A stretch of DNA of 64,000 nt from Imbricaverruca yamaguchii (taxonomy: Eukaryota; Arthropoda; Thecostraca; Neoverrucidae), in contig JAOTOL010001523.1 in the NCBI GenBank assembly GCA_034440575.1, positions 1-64,000 of the forward strand, in the 5' to 3' direction. The position numbers were made by a program, and so were the translations under genes. Below, piece after piece: positions 44,801 to 53,772 of this stretch (positions within the stretch are counted from its first letter, which is position 1; each line of letters begins with the position of its first letter). The notes under the pieces were generated by a model. That model was not told where the DNA came from. It ran no database searches and saw nothing but the letters and a program-made list of their open reading frames with translations.

Positions 44801-46729
44801 AGCTTCTAACGTCAGTATATTCAGCAAACTCACGCGCGGTAAACATCTGACGTCAGCACGTTCCGCAGGCCCACGAGCGGTAAACATCTGACGTCAGCAG
44901 GTTCCGCAGGCCCACGAGCGGTAAACATCTGACGTCAGCAGGTTCCGCAGGCTGACACGTGGCAGGCTTCTGAGGTCAGCAGGTTCCGCAGGTTGACGCG
45001 TGGCACGTGGCAGACCTCTGACGTCAGCAGGTTCTGCAGGCTCACGCGCGGCCGACCTCTGACGTCAGCGTGCTCCGCAGGGCTGGAAAGAGCGGCACCT
45101 CGCCGCGTCCTAGCCCGTCGGGAGTGGCCGTGCCCGCCGGCCACGATCAACAAGTCCGCAAACTGTCGGCCCTCCCAAACTCCAGCCTGGCCTCAAAGGT
45201 ATTCGAACAATATGCCCTCGGCTATGCTAATTACGACAGGCTATGGCTCGTACTGTCGTTGAAGCTAGTTTATATTGGTGTAATGTTTCCCCAGGGGTGA
45301 AAGAAAGTCACGTGATGACATCGTACCATCACCAGCCGTGCTGGTGATGGTACGCTGCATCACCCTCCAAATCCTTTCATTCTTTCTGACAAGGAACGAC
45401 GATGTTGTTGCCTCTTCCATCAATTTGTGTTACGAACGCGGCCAGATGCATTGAGCTCGACGAGCTGATATTTCTAGTGTCTTCTCAGAGTTAATACGTT
45501 TTGCTTTATGGATGCTTTGCGTGGTAATAATAGGTTGAAGATAATATTTCATCATGTTGTAATGGCGGCAAAAAGTGATCAGGTGCAGGTGAAGGTGAAG
45601 CCATATGTCATGGATATGGCTATGGACATGTGCATGGACAAAATAATTGTATAAGGTTTTGAAAGCACTCATATCCGTGGCTTCCATCTCAGTTTGCCTG
45701 GTCAGATGCATAATTAGCATATATTCACTCACATATTACATTCGAGAATGTACATGCATAAGCATATTTACACTTGTGATTGTACATTTCCGGCTGACGA
45801 ACAATTAATTTTGTCATTGAGATTGGCCGCGGACAGTCATAAGAATTGTTACTTCTGTATTTATAATGTTCATGTTGACGCGCTAGAAAACATCCGAAGT
45901 GATCGCGTACCATTTCTGGAACTCGTGAATCGATGACCAATCATTTGGATCATGGAGTGACACGGACCAGTTCACTTATGCTGTTGTCTCCTTAACTATT
46001 GCAGTGCTGTTCCATCCAGGATCATGGAGTGGCGCGGACTAGTCCACTTATGATGTCTCCTGAACTAGGACATTGCCAATCCATTTAGGATCGTGGAGTG
46101 GCGCGGACAAATCCATGTATGATGCTGTCTCCGAAACTAGGGCAGTCTTGATCAATTTATGACCGTTGAGTGGCGAGGACTAGTCAAAGCATGCTGTTCT
46201 CTCCCAAGCTAGGGCAGTGCCGCTCCATGAAGCTCACTTCTAATTCTTCCCAGTATACTCTGATAAAGCATGCATCTAAAGGTAACTTGTCGTTTGATTG
46301 TCAATTAAGAAATAACCAAATTTAAGATATGATCTTCAATCAGCACCGAACCAGTCCCTTTAGCCTGGGAGCAGAATCTGATAAAATGTATTATGATGTC
46401 CCGAAATTACTATAAATACCTTACGTTTGGTGACTGACCATGGTTGGGCGAAGGGATAGGGTTCGGGCCTCATGAGAACGGAAATTGGGTGGGCCAGGCT
46501 TAGAAACTCTGGCCCGTTCCGAACTCTCATTCAAACCTTACACTCACTGCAGGTTCGTAAAACATCGACGAAAGCAATTGCCGAGCAGGACCAGCTGAGC
46601 CCCCTCTTGAAGAGGGCCGTTGGCGCAGATGACTCAGATGGCAGCACCGGTACCGACATCAGTAAAGGTGGCAGCACTAAAAAAACAAAACGCAAGAAGA
46701 AAAGCACGAAGAAAAGCACGAAGAAATGA
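38036..46729 (+). CDS. Gene 1: predicted single-pass membrane protein, nine coding exons
   Basis: I do not recognise the family. Joining 38036-38474, 38613-38648, 39284-39428, 39555-39768, 40998-41091, 41560-41601, 43531-43765, 45081-45198 and 46553-46729 gives exactly 1500 nt (499 residues plus stop). Every junction has GT/AG ends and compatible phase (1,1,2,0,1,1,2,0). Residues 1-17 form a signal peptide. Sequons lie at N102 (NYT) and N115 (NIS). A membrane helix spans about 346-373 ([20 protein letters not shown]). Residues 403-441 are Ser/Pro-rich and the tail ends [16 protein letters not shown]. This suggests a type I plasma-membrane protein with a basic cytoplasmic tail. An AATAAA lies at 46959. 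Exons 2, 5 and 6 are short and least certain. Small exons could have been missed. Confidence 0.7.
38613..38648 (+). CDS. Gene 1 exon 2 (36-nt microexon)
   Basis: The acceptor ttccacaacag and donor gtaaat bracket codons for [11 protein letters not shown]. Phase 1 in, phase 1 out, so it could be skipped without a frame change. The TA microsatellite starts ten bases later. Confidence 0.55.
38654..38828. repeat. (TA)n microsatellites around an exon-3 look-alike
   Basis: TA runs at about 38656-38740 and 38784-38828 enclose a 40-bp non-repetitive island (38745-38784) similar to exon 3. Confidence 0.95.
38745..38784 (+). pseudogene. Duplicated fragment of gene 1 exon 3
   Basis: The 40 bp match 39291-39330 without gaps at 33 positions. 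The translated island reads [13 protein letters not shown] against [13 protein letters not shown] in exon 3. Four of the seven differences fall at third codon positions. No obvious acceptor or donor is left because TA repeats abut both ends. Confidence 0.7.
39284..39428 (+). CDS. Gene 1 exon 3
   Basis: The acceptor gcgatttcag is followed by codons for [19 protein letters not shown]. The donor gtgagt leaves phase 2. It is extracellular by the model. Confidence 0.72.
39555..39768 (+). CDS. Gene 1 exon 4
   Basis: The acceptor tttcttgaccag and donor gtgagt (phase 0) bracket 71 codons including [17 protein letters not shown] and a hydrophobic run [15 protein letters not shown]. Confidence 0.72.
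39860..39903. repeat. Hairpin, 13-17 bp arms
   Basis: cctgagggctcag (39862-39874) pairs exactly with 39889-39901 in intron 4. Extending the arms to 17 bp adds one mismatch. Confidence 0.8.
40998..41091 (+). CDS. Gene 1 exon 5 (less certain)
   Basis: It follows gtgctccag, enters in phase 0 and leaves in phase 1 at gtacgt. It encodes [20 protein letters not shown] and on to VYMRN. The polypyrimidine tract is weak and the antisense frame is also open, so support rests mainly on phase agreement with exons 4 and 6. Confidence 0.5.
41448..41469. repeat. Perfect 22-bp palindrome
   Basis: tatcatggatt is followed directly by its complement, in intron 5. Confidence 0.9.
41560..41601 (+). CDS. Gene 1 exon 6 (42 nt)
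   Basis: The acceptor gcatttcag and a consensus donor gtaagt flank codons for [13 protein letters not shown]. Phase 1 in and out. Confidence 0.6.
41900..42610. repeat. Degenerate A-tract repeat of 27-32 bp, intron 6
   Basis: About 20 loose units of the form gg(c)cccaaaaat-n-cgc-n-cggg, for example ggccccaaacataatcctcg and ggacaacaaatttgcactgg. Unit length drifts, but the A-run then C/G-rich spacing persists. Related blocks lie at 56740-57000 and 57930-58560. Confidence 0.65.
43531..43765 (+). CDS. Gene 1 exon 7 (transmembrane helix)
   Basis: The acceptor accctggacag and donor gtgatg (phase 2) bracket 77 codons: an acidic segment ([10 protein letters not shown]), the hydrophobic helix of about 24 residues, and [19 protein letters not shown]. 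Codons are GC-rich at third positions, unlike the surrounding intron. An in-frame TGA lies just past the donor. Confidence 0.78.
43786..44040. repeat. Degenerate 12-18 bp repeat (gggtatgggtcagg)
   Basis: About fifteen loose units in intron 7 (gtatgggtcaa, gatatgagtcgg). The frame through it reads [11 protein letters not shown], an artefact. Confidence 0.75.
44316..44463 (+). CDS. Possible alternative last exon of gene 1
   Basis: A strong acceptor (gtttgtttttacag) enters in the phase left by exon 7. An open frame of 48 codons ([17 protein letters not shown] and on) ends in TAG at 44461. If used it would replace the basic tail with a hydrophobic one. No AATAAA follows closely, so this is speculative. 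Confidence 0.25.
44795..45082. repeat. 41-bp tandem repeat with TGACGTCA in most units
   Basis: Seven units. Perfect TGACGTCA occurs at 44848, 44889, 44930, 45019 and 45060, with variants taacgtca at 44807 and tgaggtca at 44971. Spacing is 41 bp except one 48. TGACGTCA is the cAMP-response-element/ATF palindrome. Each unit also ends in gttccgcag, a splice-acceptor-like sequence 21 bp from the palindrome start. Confidence 0.9.
45081..45198 (+). CDS. Gene 1 exon 8 (Ser/Pro-rich tail)
   Basis: The acceptor tgctccgcag is the last copy of the repeat-borne gttccgcag. The exon enters in phase 2 (completing an arginine codon) and leaves in phase 0 at gtattc. It encodes [20 protein letters not shown] and on to LPNSSLASK, a likely disordered, phosphorylatable segment. 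Confidence 0.68.
45323..45355. repeat. Perfect hairpin, 15-bp arms, 3-nt loop
   Basis: cgtaccatcaccagc and its complement flank cgt, in intron 8. Confidence 0.9.
45949..46235. repeat. Tandem repeat of about 69 bp, 4 units
   Basis: Units begin ggatcatggagtggcgcgga and contain actagggcagtgcc. Divergence is about 20-30 percent. It lies in intron 8. Confidence 0.85.
46553..46729 (+). CDS. Gene 1 exon 9 (lysine-rich C-terminus)
   Basis: The acceptor cactcactgcag enters in phase 0 with [20 protein letters not shown]. It ends in a poly-basic [16 protein letters not shown] before TGA. The last Lys residues do not form a KKxx retrieval signal. Confidence 0.72.
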   Translation, partial: VRKTSTKAIAEQDQLSPLLKRAVGADDSDGSTGTDISKGGSTKKTKRKKKSTKKSTKK

Positions 46730-46958
46730 CAAAGCCATGTCCGGTTGCTTCGTCTTGTGTCTCCCTATGCTGAAAAGAGGGCCAATGAACTTGAAGTATG
46801 CTCATTGGTGCGGCCATGAAGTGCTTAGTGTATCACTTACGGAACTTGTGTGCGCCTTATCTGCCATGTGTCAATATAATTGTATGCAAATGTGGCCAAA
46901 AACACTTATCTGTGATCGGTGGATAATGAACGTCGATGAAAAAGAAATCGAAAAATGT

Positions 46959-46964
46959 AATAAA
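46959..46964 (+). terminator. Candidate polyadenylation signal of gene 1
   Basis: AATAAA lies 230 bp after the stop codon. Confidence 0.45.
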
Positions 46965-47137
46965 AATATCTTCATTAGGCTCTCCGAATCATTGAAACCC
47001 ATGGCTATATATATGTATTCTTGACGTAACTGTACCTTGCTACATGCGTATAGACGGAGGACGGCGCTATAAACTAGCACCACCAGTGAAACATTTTGTA
47101 ACTACTGCTCAGGAGACTGCTTCCGACGGGGTCTTAA

Positions 47138-47954
47138 CCCTCGCCGTCTTTCCCGTCAGATACTCACGGGAGGAAGGGGGCGGTTAGTAACCCCCCTCTA
47201 AAATCCAAACTAAGCATCGCACGAAAACGAAAGACGTATCATCGGAAAGCGCTCGACGAGTAGGGTCCGGGTCCAACCCCGAAAACAATTTCCCCAAAAG
47301 TGACGTCACTGGGGGGCTAGATTTTCACGACTTTTCACGACTTACATTATGTTTTTGGCTCTGGGGAGTTCATTTTGGGGATATATGAGAAAAAAAAAAT
47401 TATTTGGAATGAGAAGAGGACAGCGAAATCGACCAGGGCTTTAATTTGTTAGCCCCCCCCAATTTTTTTCCCCAAAATTTTGAGCTCTAAAGTTGTATTT
47501 AATTTTCCCTTTCCAATGTGTAGAGCAGACCGAGAAACTTGTTGGAAGTGAACTTTCCCTAATCAAAAATGCTTACTTTAGCCAGAATCCTCTATTTGAA
47601 CTGCAATTTGACAAATACGCAAAACTTATATGTAGTGAAAAACGAAAAAAAGAAAAAAAAATTCCAGTCGTACGTTTTGTTACATCCCTAAAGGTAAGCA
47701 AACGCTGAAAGTTTCATTAATATATTTGTATCCGTTAAAGCGAGACGACTGGTTGAACTTTTTTGGAGATGACCTCACTTGACCTTGACTAACTCGTTGA
47801 CCCTAGACGACCTGACTTCAAAATTTTGAATCAGCGTGCCAAATTGATGTGGGAAAAGGTATGCCAAATTTGGGGGCGCTGCCGCGCGCCGTTCGTCCAC
47901 TATCCGCGTAATCCCTGGGGGGGGGCGGTTGAAGGCACCCCAAGCCGGGACGGG
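47138..47954 (+). mobile_element. TTAA-flanked piggyBac-like MITE, copy B
   Basis: TTAA lies at 47134-47137 and 47955-47958. The left end is ccctcgccgtc and the right end, in complement, cccgtcccggc. It aligns end to end with the minus strand of 21526-22172; shared phrases include agcgaaatcgaccagg and aaaatgcttact. It carries about 140 bp of extra sequence at 47700-47840, which resembles the tandem unit at 48598-49294. Confidence 0.78.
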
Positions 47955-47976
47955 TTAATGGAAAGCTGGCCTGTGG

Positions 47977-48130
47977 GTTAACACACGCTCTGGAGGGCTC
48001 CGGAAAATTACGCGCACTGGAGGGGGGGGGCGGATTCCGCCCCCCTAAGATCTCGGCTCCTACTGAGGCCAGAGCAACGAAATTCGCAGGGTGGATGGGC
48101 ACGATAGTGAACTCTATTGTGGGCAAATTT
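47977..48130 (-). repeat. Inverted partial copy of the 350-bp unit
   Basis: gttaacacacgctctggagg is the complement of the end of the unit at 48598-48960. Both copies carry the cggatttcgcc motif. Confidence 0.65.
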
Positions 48131-48597
48131 CATGACCTTAAGTCAATATCTTCAAGGTCAAATGACGTCAAAAGTGTAAATTTGTTCTGGTTTTGCGTGG
48201 ATCGGCTTGTCAATGTTATGGATCGCTGTGATTGTGTTTAAATGCCGCAAAATTGGCATCAAGGATGTTTCGGACATTACTAATGATGCAATACAGGTGC
48301 AAGATCCGCCATTTGATCTCAGGTCACCCATGTAGGAGCACTTTAGCAGGTCATTACCTGCTCCAGTTACCGGAACCGGGCTGCCCACCCGACTGCTCCG
48401 TTGGGCAGTTCGGCGCAATCGGCTTCGCAAAGAAAGGAGTGAAATACATGAATAAAGTATGAAAACGCTTAGGCACACAATGACAAACAGTACATTTCGA
48501 GATGTGTAGGGAGTAACATGTAAAGTGACATCAATCGCATGACAGTCATTTGCATTGTTGACAACATTCCAATTGACCAAGTTTGGTTCTATTATCA
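48131..48597. other. Spacer, no gene supported
   Basis: A minus frame of 146 codons (48158-48598) has no recognisable domain. Confidence 0.35.
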
Positions 48598-49294
48598 TGT
48601 CATGAACTTGACCTGACTTGACCTTGGCGGTCTAACATGACTTTTAAATTATACAGCATAACAAAATGCATCAAACAAATCGCTAGTGTTGTCAAAACAG
48701 TTCCCTTTTCCCAATATACGGGAAGCGCATCAGCGCCGACTTTTGTGGTCTGGCGCTGCGAATCGTTTTTACTTTAACGGCCCCTAACATGTAAAGTTCT
48801 CGACGGATTTTCCTTTTTCTTCCTTTAAACGATGCGCCTGTCATTTCCAAGTAGGTGCTCAAAATATGGCGCATATCGGCTGGTACAATATGGAGGTATG
48901 TACGAAAAATCGGATGCATGGGCGGATTTCGCCATCCCCCCTCCAGGGCGTGTGTTAACTTGTCATAAACTTGACCTGACTTGACCTCGGTGACCTGACA
49001 TGACTTTGAAACAATATAACATAGCAATGTACACCAAACAAGTCGCTAGTTTTGCCAAGAACACTTTCATTTTGCCAATATAGATGAACCGCAACAGCGC
49101 CGATATTTGTGGTCTGGCGCTGCCAAACATTTTTTACTTCAGCGACCCCCTAACTCGAAAAACGTTCGGTCGATTTTCCGGTCATTTATAAGGAGGTACA
49201 CGAACAGTGGCGTATATCGGCCGGTAAAATTTGGAGTTATCTATGAAAAATCGGAGGGGTGGGCGGATTTCGCCCCCTCCAGGGCGCGTGTTAA
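48598..49294. repeat. Tandem duplication, units 363 and about 334 bp
   Basis: Both units start tgtcat(g/a)aacttgacctg. They share gtggtctggcgctgc and the end gggcggatttcgcc..ccctccagggcg. They differ by many substitutions, so the duplication is old. Confidence 0.85.
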
Positions 49295-49670
49295 GATGGG
49301 AAATAAAGAAATCTAGCGATATATCGATTTGGATATTTCACGGTACCACAAACATCTGAACGCAATTCATATTAGATACAGATTTTGGCTCCACACAACG
49401 GAAGCTTGTCTTGGTATGGTCATATTTGTCGACACGATACCGTTATTTTCTCAAAAGTTAAAGGCACGGTAGGAAATAAGCATCTCGCAATGCAATAACT
49501 TGGCTCCACCCCATTGTCAACATCTTTGAAATATAACCAGTACTGGATGCGGGCTTTGGCATTACGAGACCGAAGTTTATTCCAGCTATGTTTTGTGTGT
49601 TGATACAAACTCGTTGTACGAAGTTAGAGGTAATTGCGAGAAACATCGCCATACTTGCGACTAATATAGC
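49295..49670. other. Spacer, nothing recognised
   Basis: Short frames only. Confidence 0.35.
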
Positions 49671-49673
49671 TGC

Positions 49674-50590
49674 TTAGACATAAAGACATAAAGACATAAA
49701 AGATTAGTGCAACTATGAGCCGCAAGGACCCTTCTTGGTTGCACTCTGTACACTCAACCAGTTGCCCACCAAATCCGTCAATCAGCCCTCCCTGCAATAC
49801 TGAAAAGGAAGCCCTCTATTCTTATAATGATTGTCTATGCTTTAAAAAAAAAAAGATATTCAATGTGCTGCTACTGACAATGGTTTCTGGCAGCTGGTTC
49901 CAGTGTTCTAATACCCTGTTGGTGAAGAGTCTGTCTTAACCTTGTTCTGCTGTGGTTAACTTTAATTTTGAATTTATGATCTCTAATTGCATCATTTCCG
50001 TTAAATTCAAACATTTCCAAAAGATATCCCCTCCCCAGACCATGGACAAATTTAAAGTCCTCGATGAGATCTCCTCTCAGCCTTCTATATCTAAGTGAAA
50101 ACATATTCAATTTCTTCAATCTTTTCTCATGTGCCAGGTTGCTCATACCATTAACCATTTTTGTAGCCCTCTTTTGTACTCTCTCTAAAAGCCAACAATC
50201 TTTTTCATAGCTAAGAGACCAAGCTTGGATGCAGTATTCCAAATGTGGCCTGACATATGCACAGTAAAGCTTCCTGATCACTTCCTCCCTTCTGTATGAT
50301 ACATTCCTATTTATTGCCCCGAGCATTCTCAGTGCCTTCTTCCTGGCTTCCTTGGTCTGTTCTGATGCCCCCAATTTTGTGTTTAGAATAACACCTAAAT
50401 CCTTCTGTTGAGTCACTGATAGCACTTGGCCACCCATCAAGTATGGAGCCTTCATATGCTGCTTACCTACATACATGATTCTGCACTTATCGAAATTTTA
50501 TTTAATTTGCCATTCTTCGGACCACTTCACAAGTTTGTATAATTATTTTTGTAGCAAGGTATGCTCGTTTTGACCTGTTATTGTCCTAAA
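49674..50590 (-). mobile_element. 5'-truncated CR1-like LINE, 3' end preserved
   Basis: On the minus strand the C-terminal third of a reverse transcriptase is followed by a 3' UTR ending in TAAAGACA-type 8-bp repeats (49674-49702), as in CR1/L2 elements. The 5' part is missing beyond about 50590. It looks younger than the other LINE remnants. Confidence 0.85.
49871..50530 (-). pseudogene. CR1-like reverse transcriptase C-terminus
   Basis: A 201-codon frame from 50476 contains KDLGVILNTKLGASEQ, VIRKLYCAYVRPHLEYCIQ, LLERVQKRATKMVNGM and RYRRLRGDLIEDFKFVHG. These are standard thumb and post-RT motifs. Upstream, WSEEWQIK is followed by a stop and FDKCRIMYVGK, so one premature stop lies just before the open part. 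No catalytic palm is present. Confidence 0.88.
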
Positions 50591-50639
50591 GACCTTCATT
50601 TAAAACATATATAATTCAAAACATGAAGATTTTCTGTAT

Positions 50640-50931
50640 TTGACAATATATCACATGAAATGCACAAAGGTGCATATAGAAAAACTGTCTGGGGGTTATG
50701 CCTTGATATCCATGCCAAAACTGAACTCGAGATCGCTAAGCGAAAACTGAAACATAGACAATAGACAATCATTATGAGAATAGATGGCTTGCTTTTCAGT
50801 ATTACAGGGAGGGCTGATCGACGGATTTGGTGGGCAACTGGTTGAGTGTACACAGTGCAACCAAGAAGGGCCCTTGTGGCCCATAGTTGCATAGTTATCT
50901 TTTATGTCTTTATATCTTTATGATGCTCGCC
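50640..50931 (+). mobile_element. Second CR1-like 3' end, opposite orientation
   Basis: 50745-50931 is the inverted counterpart of 49675-49846 (same 3' UTR). It ends in ttttatgtctttatatcttt. The two copies thus lie back to back with 3' ends outward. Confidence 0.75.
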
Positions 50932-51305
50932 CAGTCCGGCAGCACTGCTCTGCGTAACCACGCACCAACCTGTAGTGCACGTTAACACCACTAGGTGGCT
51001 ACCGGTGTCGCCGGCAACGACCGTCACATCTCCTCTCCTTTCCGAAACTGAACGTGACTACCAACAGCGTCCCGCCGCGAGATGGCTACAAGTTCACATC
51101 AGCTTTCCTCTCCGATGCAAGGCAGTCTAAACGGATGATATCGCACGAATAGCATCGCGACCTGACCTTGTTCAGGCCCCTCAAGGCAAACATGGGCATC
51201 GAGGTCACGATCACATAGGCAACAGCAAGGCAACACACAGCTTCGAAAGCTCGGGAACTCTCTTAGCGAGGATTGTGACGCCAGCAGACCCGCGATACAC
51301 TATAT
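50932..51305. other. Spacer, nothing recognised
   Basis: No domain or repeat seen. Confidence 0.35.
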
Positions 51306-51309
51306 ATAT

Positions 51310-51760
51310 TTACTGATACAGTAGCAGATCCATACTGACACAGCAGCAGATCCATACCGACACAGTAGCAGATCCACGCCGACACAACAGCAGATCCATA
51401 CTGACACAGCAGCAGATTCATACCGACACAGCAGCAGATCCATACTGACACAGAAGCAAATCCATACTGACACAGCAGCAGACCCGCACTGACGTAGTAG
51501 CAGATCCATACCGACACAGCAGGAGATCCACACAGACATAGTAGCAGATCCATACCGACACAGTAGCAGATCCACACAGACATAGTAGCAGATCCATACC
51601 GACACAGTAGCAGATCCACACCGACACAACAACAGATCCATACTGACACAGTAACAGATCCATACCGACACAGCAGCAAATCCATACCGACACAGTAGCA
51701 GATCCATACTAACACACCAGAAGACCCATACTGACACAGTAAGCCCATACCAACAGAACC
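51310..51760. repeat. 22-bp minisatellite, about 20 units
   Basis: The unit is gacacagtagcagatccata + cc. Three minus-strand frames (VSVWICYC type) of up to about 290 codons run through it and are artefacts. Looser units continue to about 51830. Confidence 0.93.
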
Positions 51761-52455
51761 GAATGCAAGTACACGAGCACAATTCCCGTATCGACAGAGG
51801 AACCCATACCGACACAGAGCGCCGATGCCGATACCTCAGCAAATCTGCACTAGCGCCGTAAAATGGCACACCGTGTATACTGATAAGTCGATAACGACGC
51901 AACAAAAAGCCCATACCGTCGGCAAAGCAGCGAAGCACACACATTGCGATTGGACCGCTATCGTACGTAGTCAGCCAGATATGAAGGTGGACATGCCAGG
52001 CGCGAGGAACGGCGCAGTCCCGGGTGAGAAGGGGAAGCGGGGATCCCAAGGGATGCGGGGGGACCGGACGGAAAGAGCTCCGGGTCGGCGGACTGGGGAG
52101 GGCAACTGGGATGTACCGATGGCACCTCTGCCAACTGAGGGCCGGCATTAATGACTTCCCCCTGAGCTGGTGAGGGGTCATTTGCTGCAAGCAGTTGGAG
52201 ACGATTCCTGCGATACGCTAATCCCTGACGTATTAGCGTATGACGTATTAGCGTGCCCAAGAGGCGCCAGGGCCAGCAGCACCCACACATACACCGGGGG
52301 ACCAGGTGGGCCGCACCGGAAGCCGCATACGTACTGACTGACCGGACTGGAGTGGGGGCAGGTGCTTCTTTCCCGGATCATAAAACGAGACCGTGCGTGT
52401 GGCTGTGGTGCTACGTTGCGCCAGTTTGCCAGTTTTCGCCAGTTTGCGAGCTCCA
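51761..52455. other. Spacer with short inverted phrases
   Basis: 52208-52255 repeats (t)acgctaat/attagcgta in both orientations (three copies). No gene supported. Confidence 0.4.
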
Positions 52456-52459
52456 TCGC

Positions 52460-53008
52460 TGTCGCTGAGGACTGCTTCTCGACAAGTACGGTCATCACGC
52501 CCTCTCGTGCCGCTATAACGCTGGTCGCCTTCCGCGCCATGCAAGCATCAGCGACGTGGTGGCACAGGGTCTGAAGTTGGCCGGCATCCCTCCATTCTGG
52601 AACCTGTGTGGGCTGGACCGAGGGGACGACCGAAGACCGGATGGTCTCACGGTTTTTCCCTACAGTGAGGAGAGGCGCTTGATTTGGGACGCCACACGCG
52701 TCGATACCTTCGCCGAATCGATGGTAGTCGACTGGGAGATCGACCCTGGAGCGGCAGCCGGTGAGGAAGAAGCGAGGAAGATGAGAAAGTACGCTGACCT
52801 CGGCCGGCGCTGCCGTTTAGAGCCGGTCGCGGTGGAGACGACCGGCGTCCTCGGCCCCGCTGGCATCGCCCTGCGGGGCCGAGCGGGACGTCGGCAGGAA
52901 GGTCCAGGCGCGAACTGGCGACCAACGGGAAACACAATGGCTTCTCCAGCAGATTTCGGTCACCGTTGTCTGTGGCAACGCCCTGAAGGTTACTTGCTCA
53001 GCAACTAG
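52460..53008 (+). pseudogene. Retroelement C-terminal domain (nuclease-like), fragment
   Basis: The frame reads LLLDKYGHHALSCRYNAGR, PRHASISDVVAQGLKLAG, then RPDGLTVFPY, LIWDATRVDTFAES, EEEARKMRKYADL and VAVETTGVLGPAG. From memory, this motif series follows the reverse transcriptase in many arthropod non-LTR elements. The D...D-x-T...E-T spacing suggests a PD-(D/E)xK-type fold, which is inference. A stop precedes it and no RT is seen upstream. It ends at 53008. Confidence 0.7.
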
Positions 53009-53189
53009 AGTGTGGAAACGCCCTGACGACTACTTGCTCAGCAACCAGATGACACGAATATGGGCCACCAAGCCGTCCTCGGCGGTCTCCAGCCGCCACG
53101 GATGCTCTGCTGCGAGCGGCCGCTCGGCCTCACCCCTCCGGGCCAGGCCCGGGTCTGTCCCCGGTCCTGACCTCCGCATCTGCTCTGAT

Positions 53190-53340
53190 GTCAGTTACAT
53201 CGCTATGTCTCAGCGCTATGCGGCGGCTCGCTGGACGCCGGCCACTACCACTGCGTGGCGCGGGCATCCGACGCAACCGGCTCGGGCGCGACACCTTCCG
53301 TCTGGTGTCGCCTCGATGTCACGCCGCTGGATGGCAGCCA
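53190..53340 (+). other. Possible Ig-like exon remnant
   Basis: After gatgtcag one frame reads GGSLDAGHYHCVARASDATG and continues to VWCRLDVTPLDG. This resembles the D-x-G-x-Y-x-C core of an immunoglobulin-type domain. It runs into the MITE at 53346. If the MITE and one target copy are ignored, the frame stays open to the right. Evidence is weak. Confidence 0.25.
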
Positions 53341-53345
53341 CCTAG

Positions 53346-53689
53346 CAGACTTGTGCTCGACTCAAATTTTTTAGTCGACTCACATGTGACTCATAGATCT
53401 TGAGATCTGATTCGACTCGCGACTCGAACAGACTGACAGAAATTTGAATCGATTCAGATCCGACTCAGTGGTATCAAGCTCATGAGCCATATGATTCAGT
53501 GTGCACTGCCCGCCCACACATGATATTTGAATGATTGACTCATGATTCAACTCATTTAAAAAAAGATGTGATTCAACTCACGACTCAAGATATATTTTTG
53601 GGAAAAGAATCGACTCAACTCTCGACTCATCCAAAAACGATTGATTCATGAGTCGATTCTCGATTCAACTCGAGTCGAGCACAAGTCTG
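53346..53689. mobile_element. hAT-type MITE, 344 bp, GACTC-rich
   Basis: Perfect 18-bp terminal inverted repeats start cagacttgtgctcgactc. Flanks ccacctag (53338-53345) and tcacctag (53690-53697) agree at 7 of 8 bases. The interior is a mesh of gattcgactc/actcatgattc phrases. No coding capacity. Confidence 0.87.
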
Positions 53690-53772
53690 TCACCTAGACA
53701 CCTGGGGCAGCGGAGGAGCCGGCGCGAAAACCGACACGCCATATCTGCTCTTCAACCGAAGGTGCGACAGCG

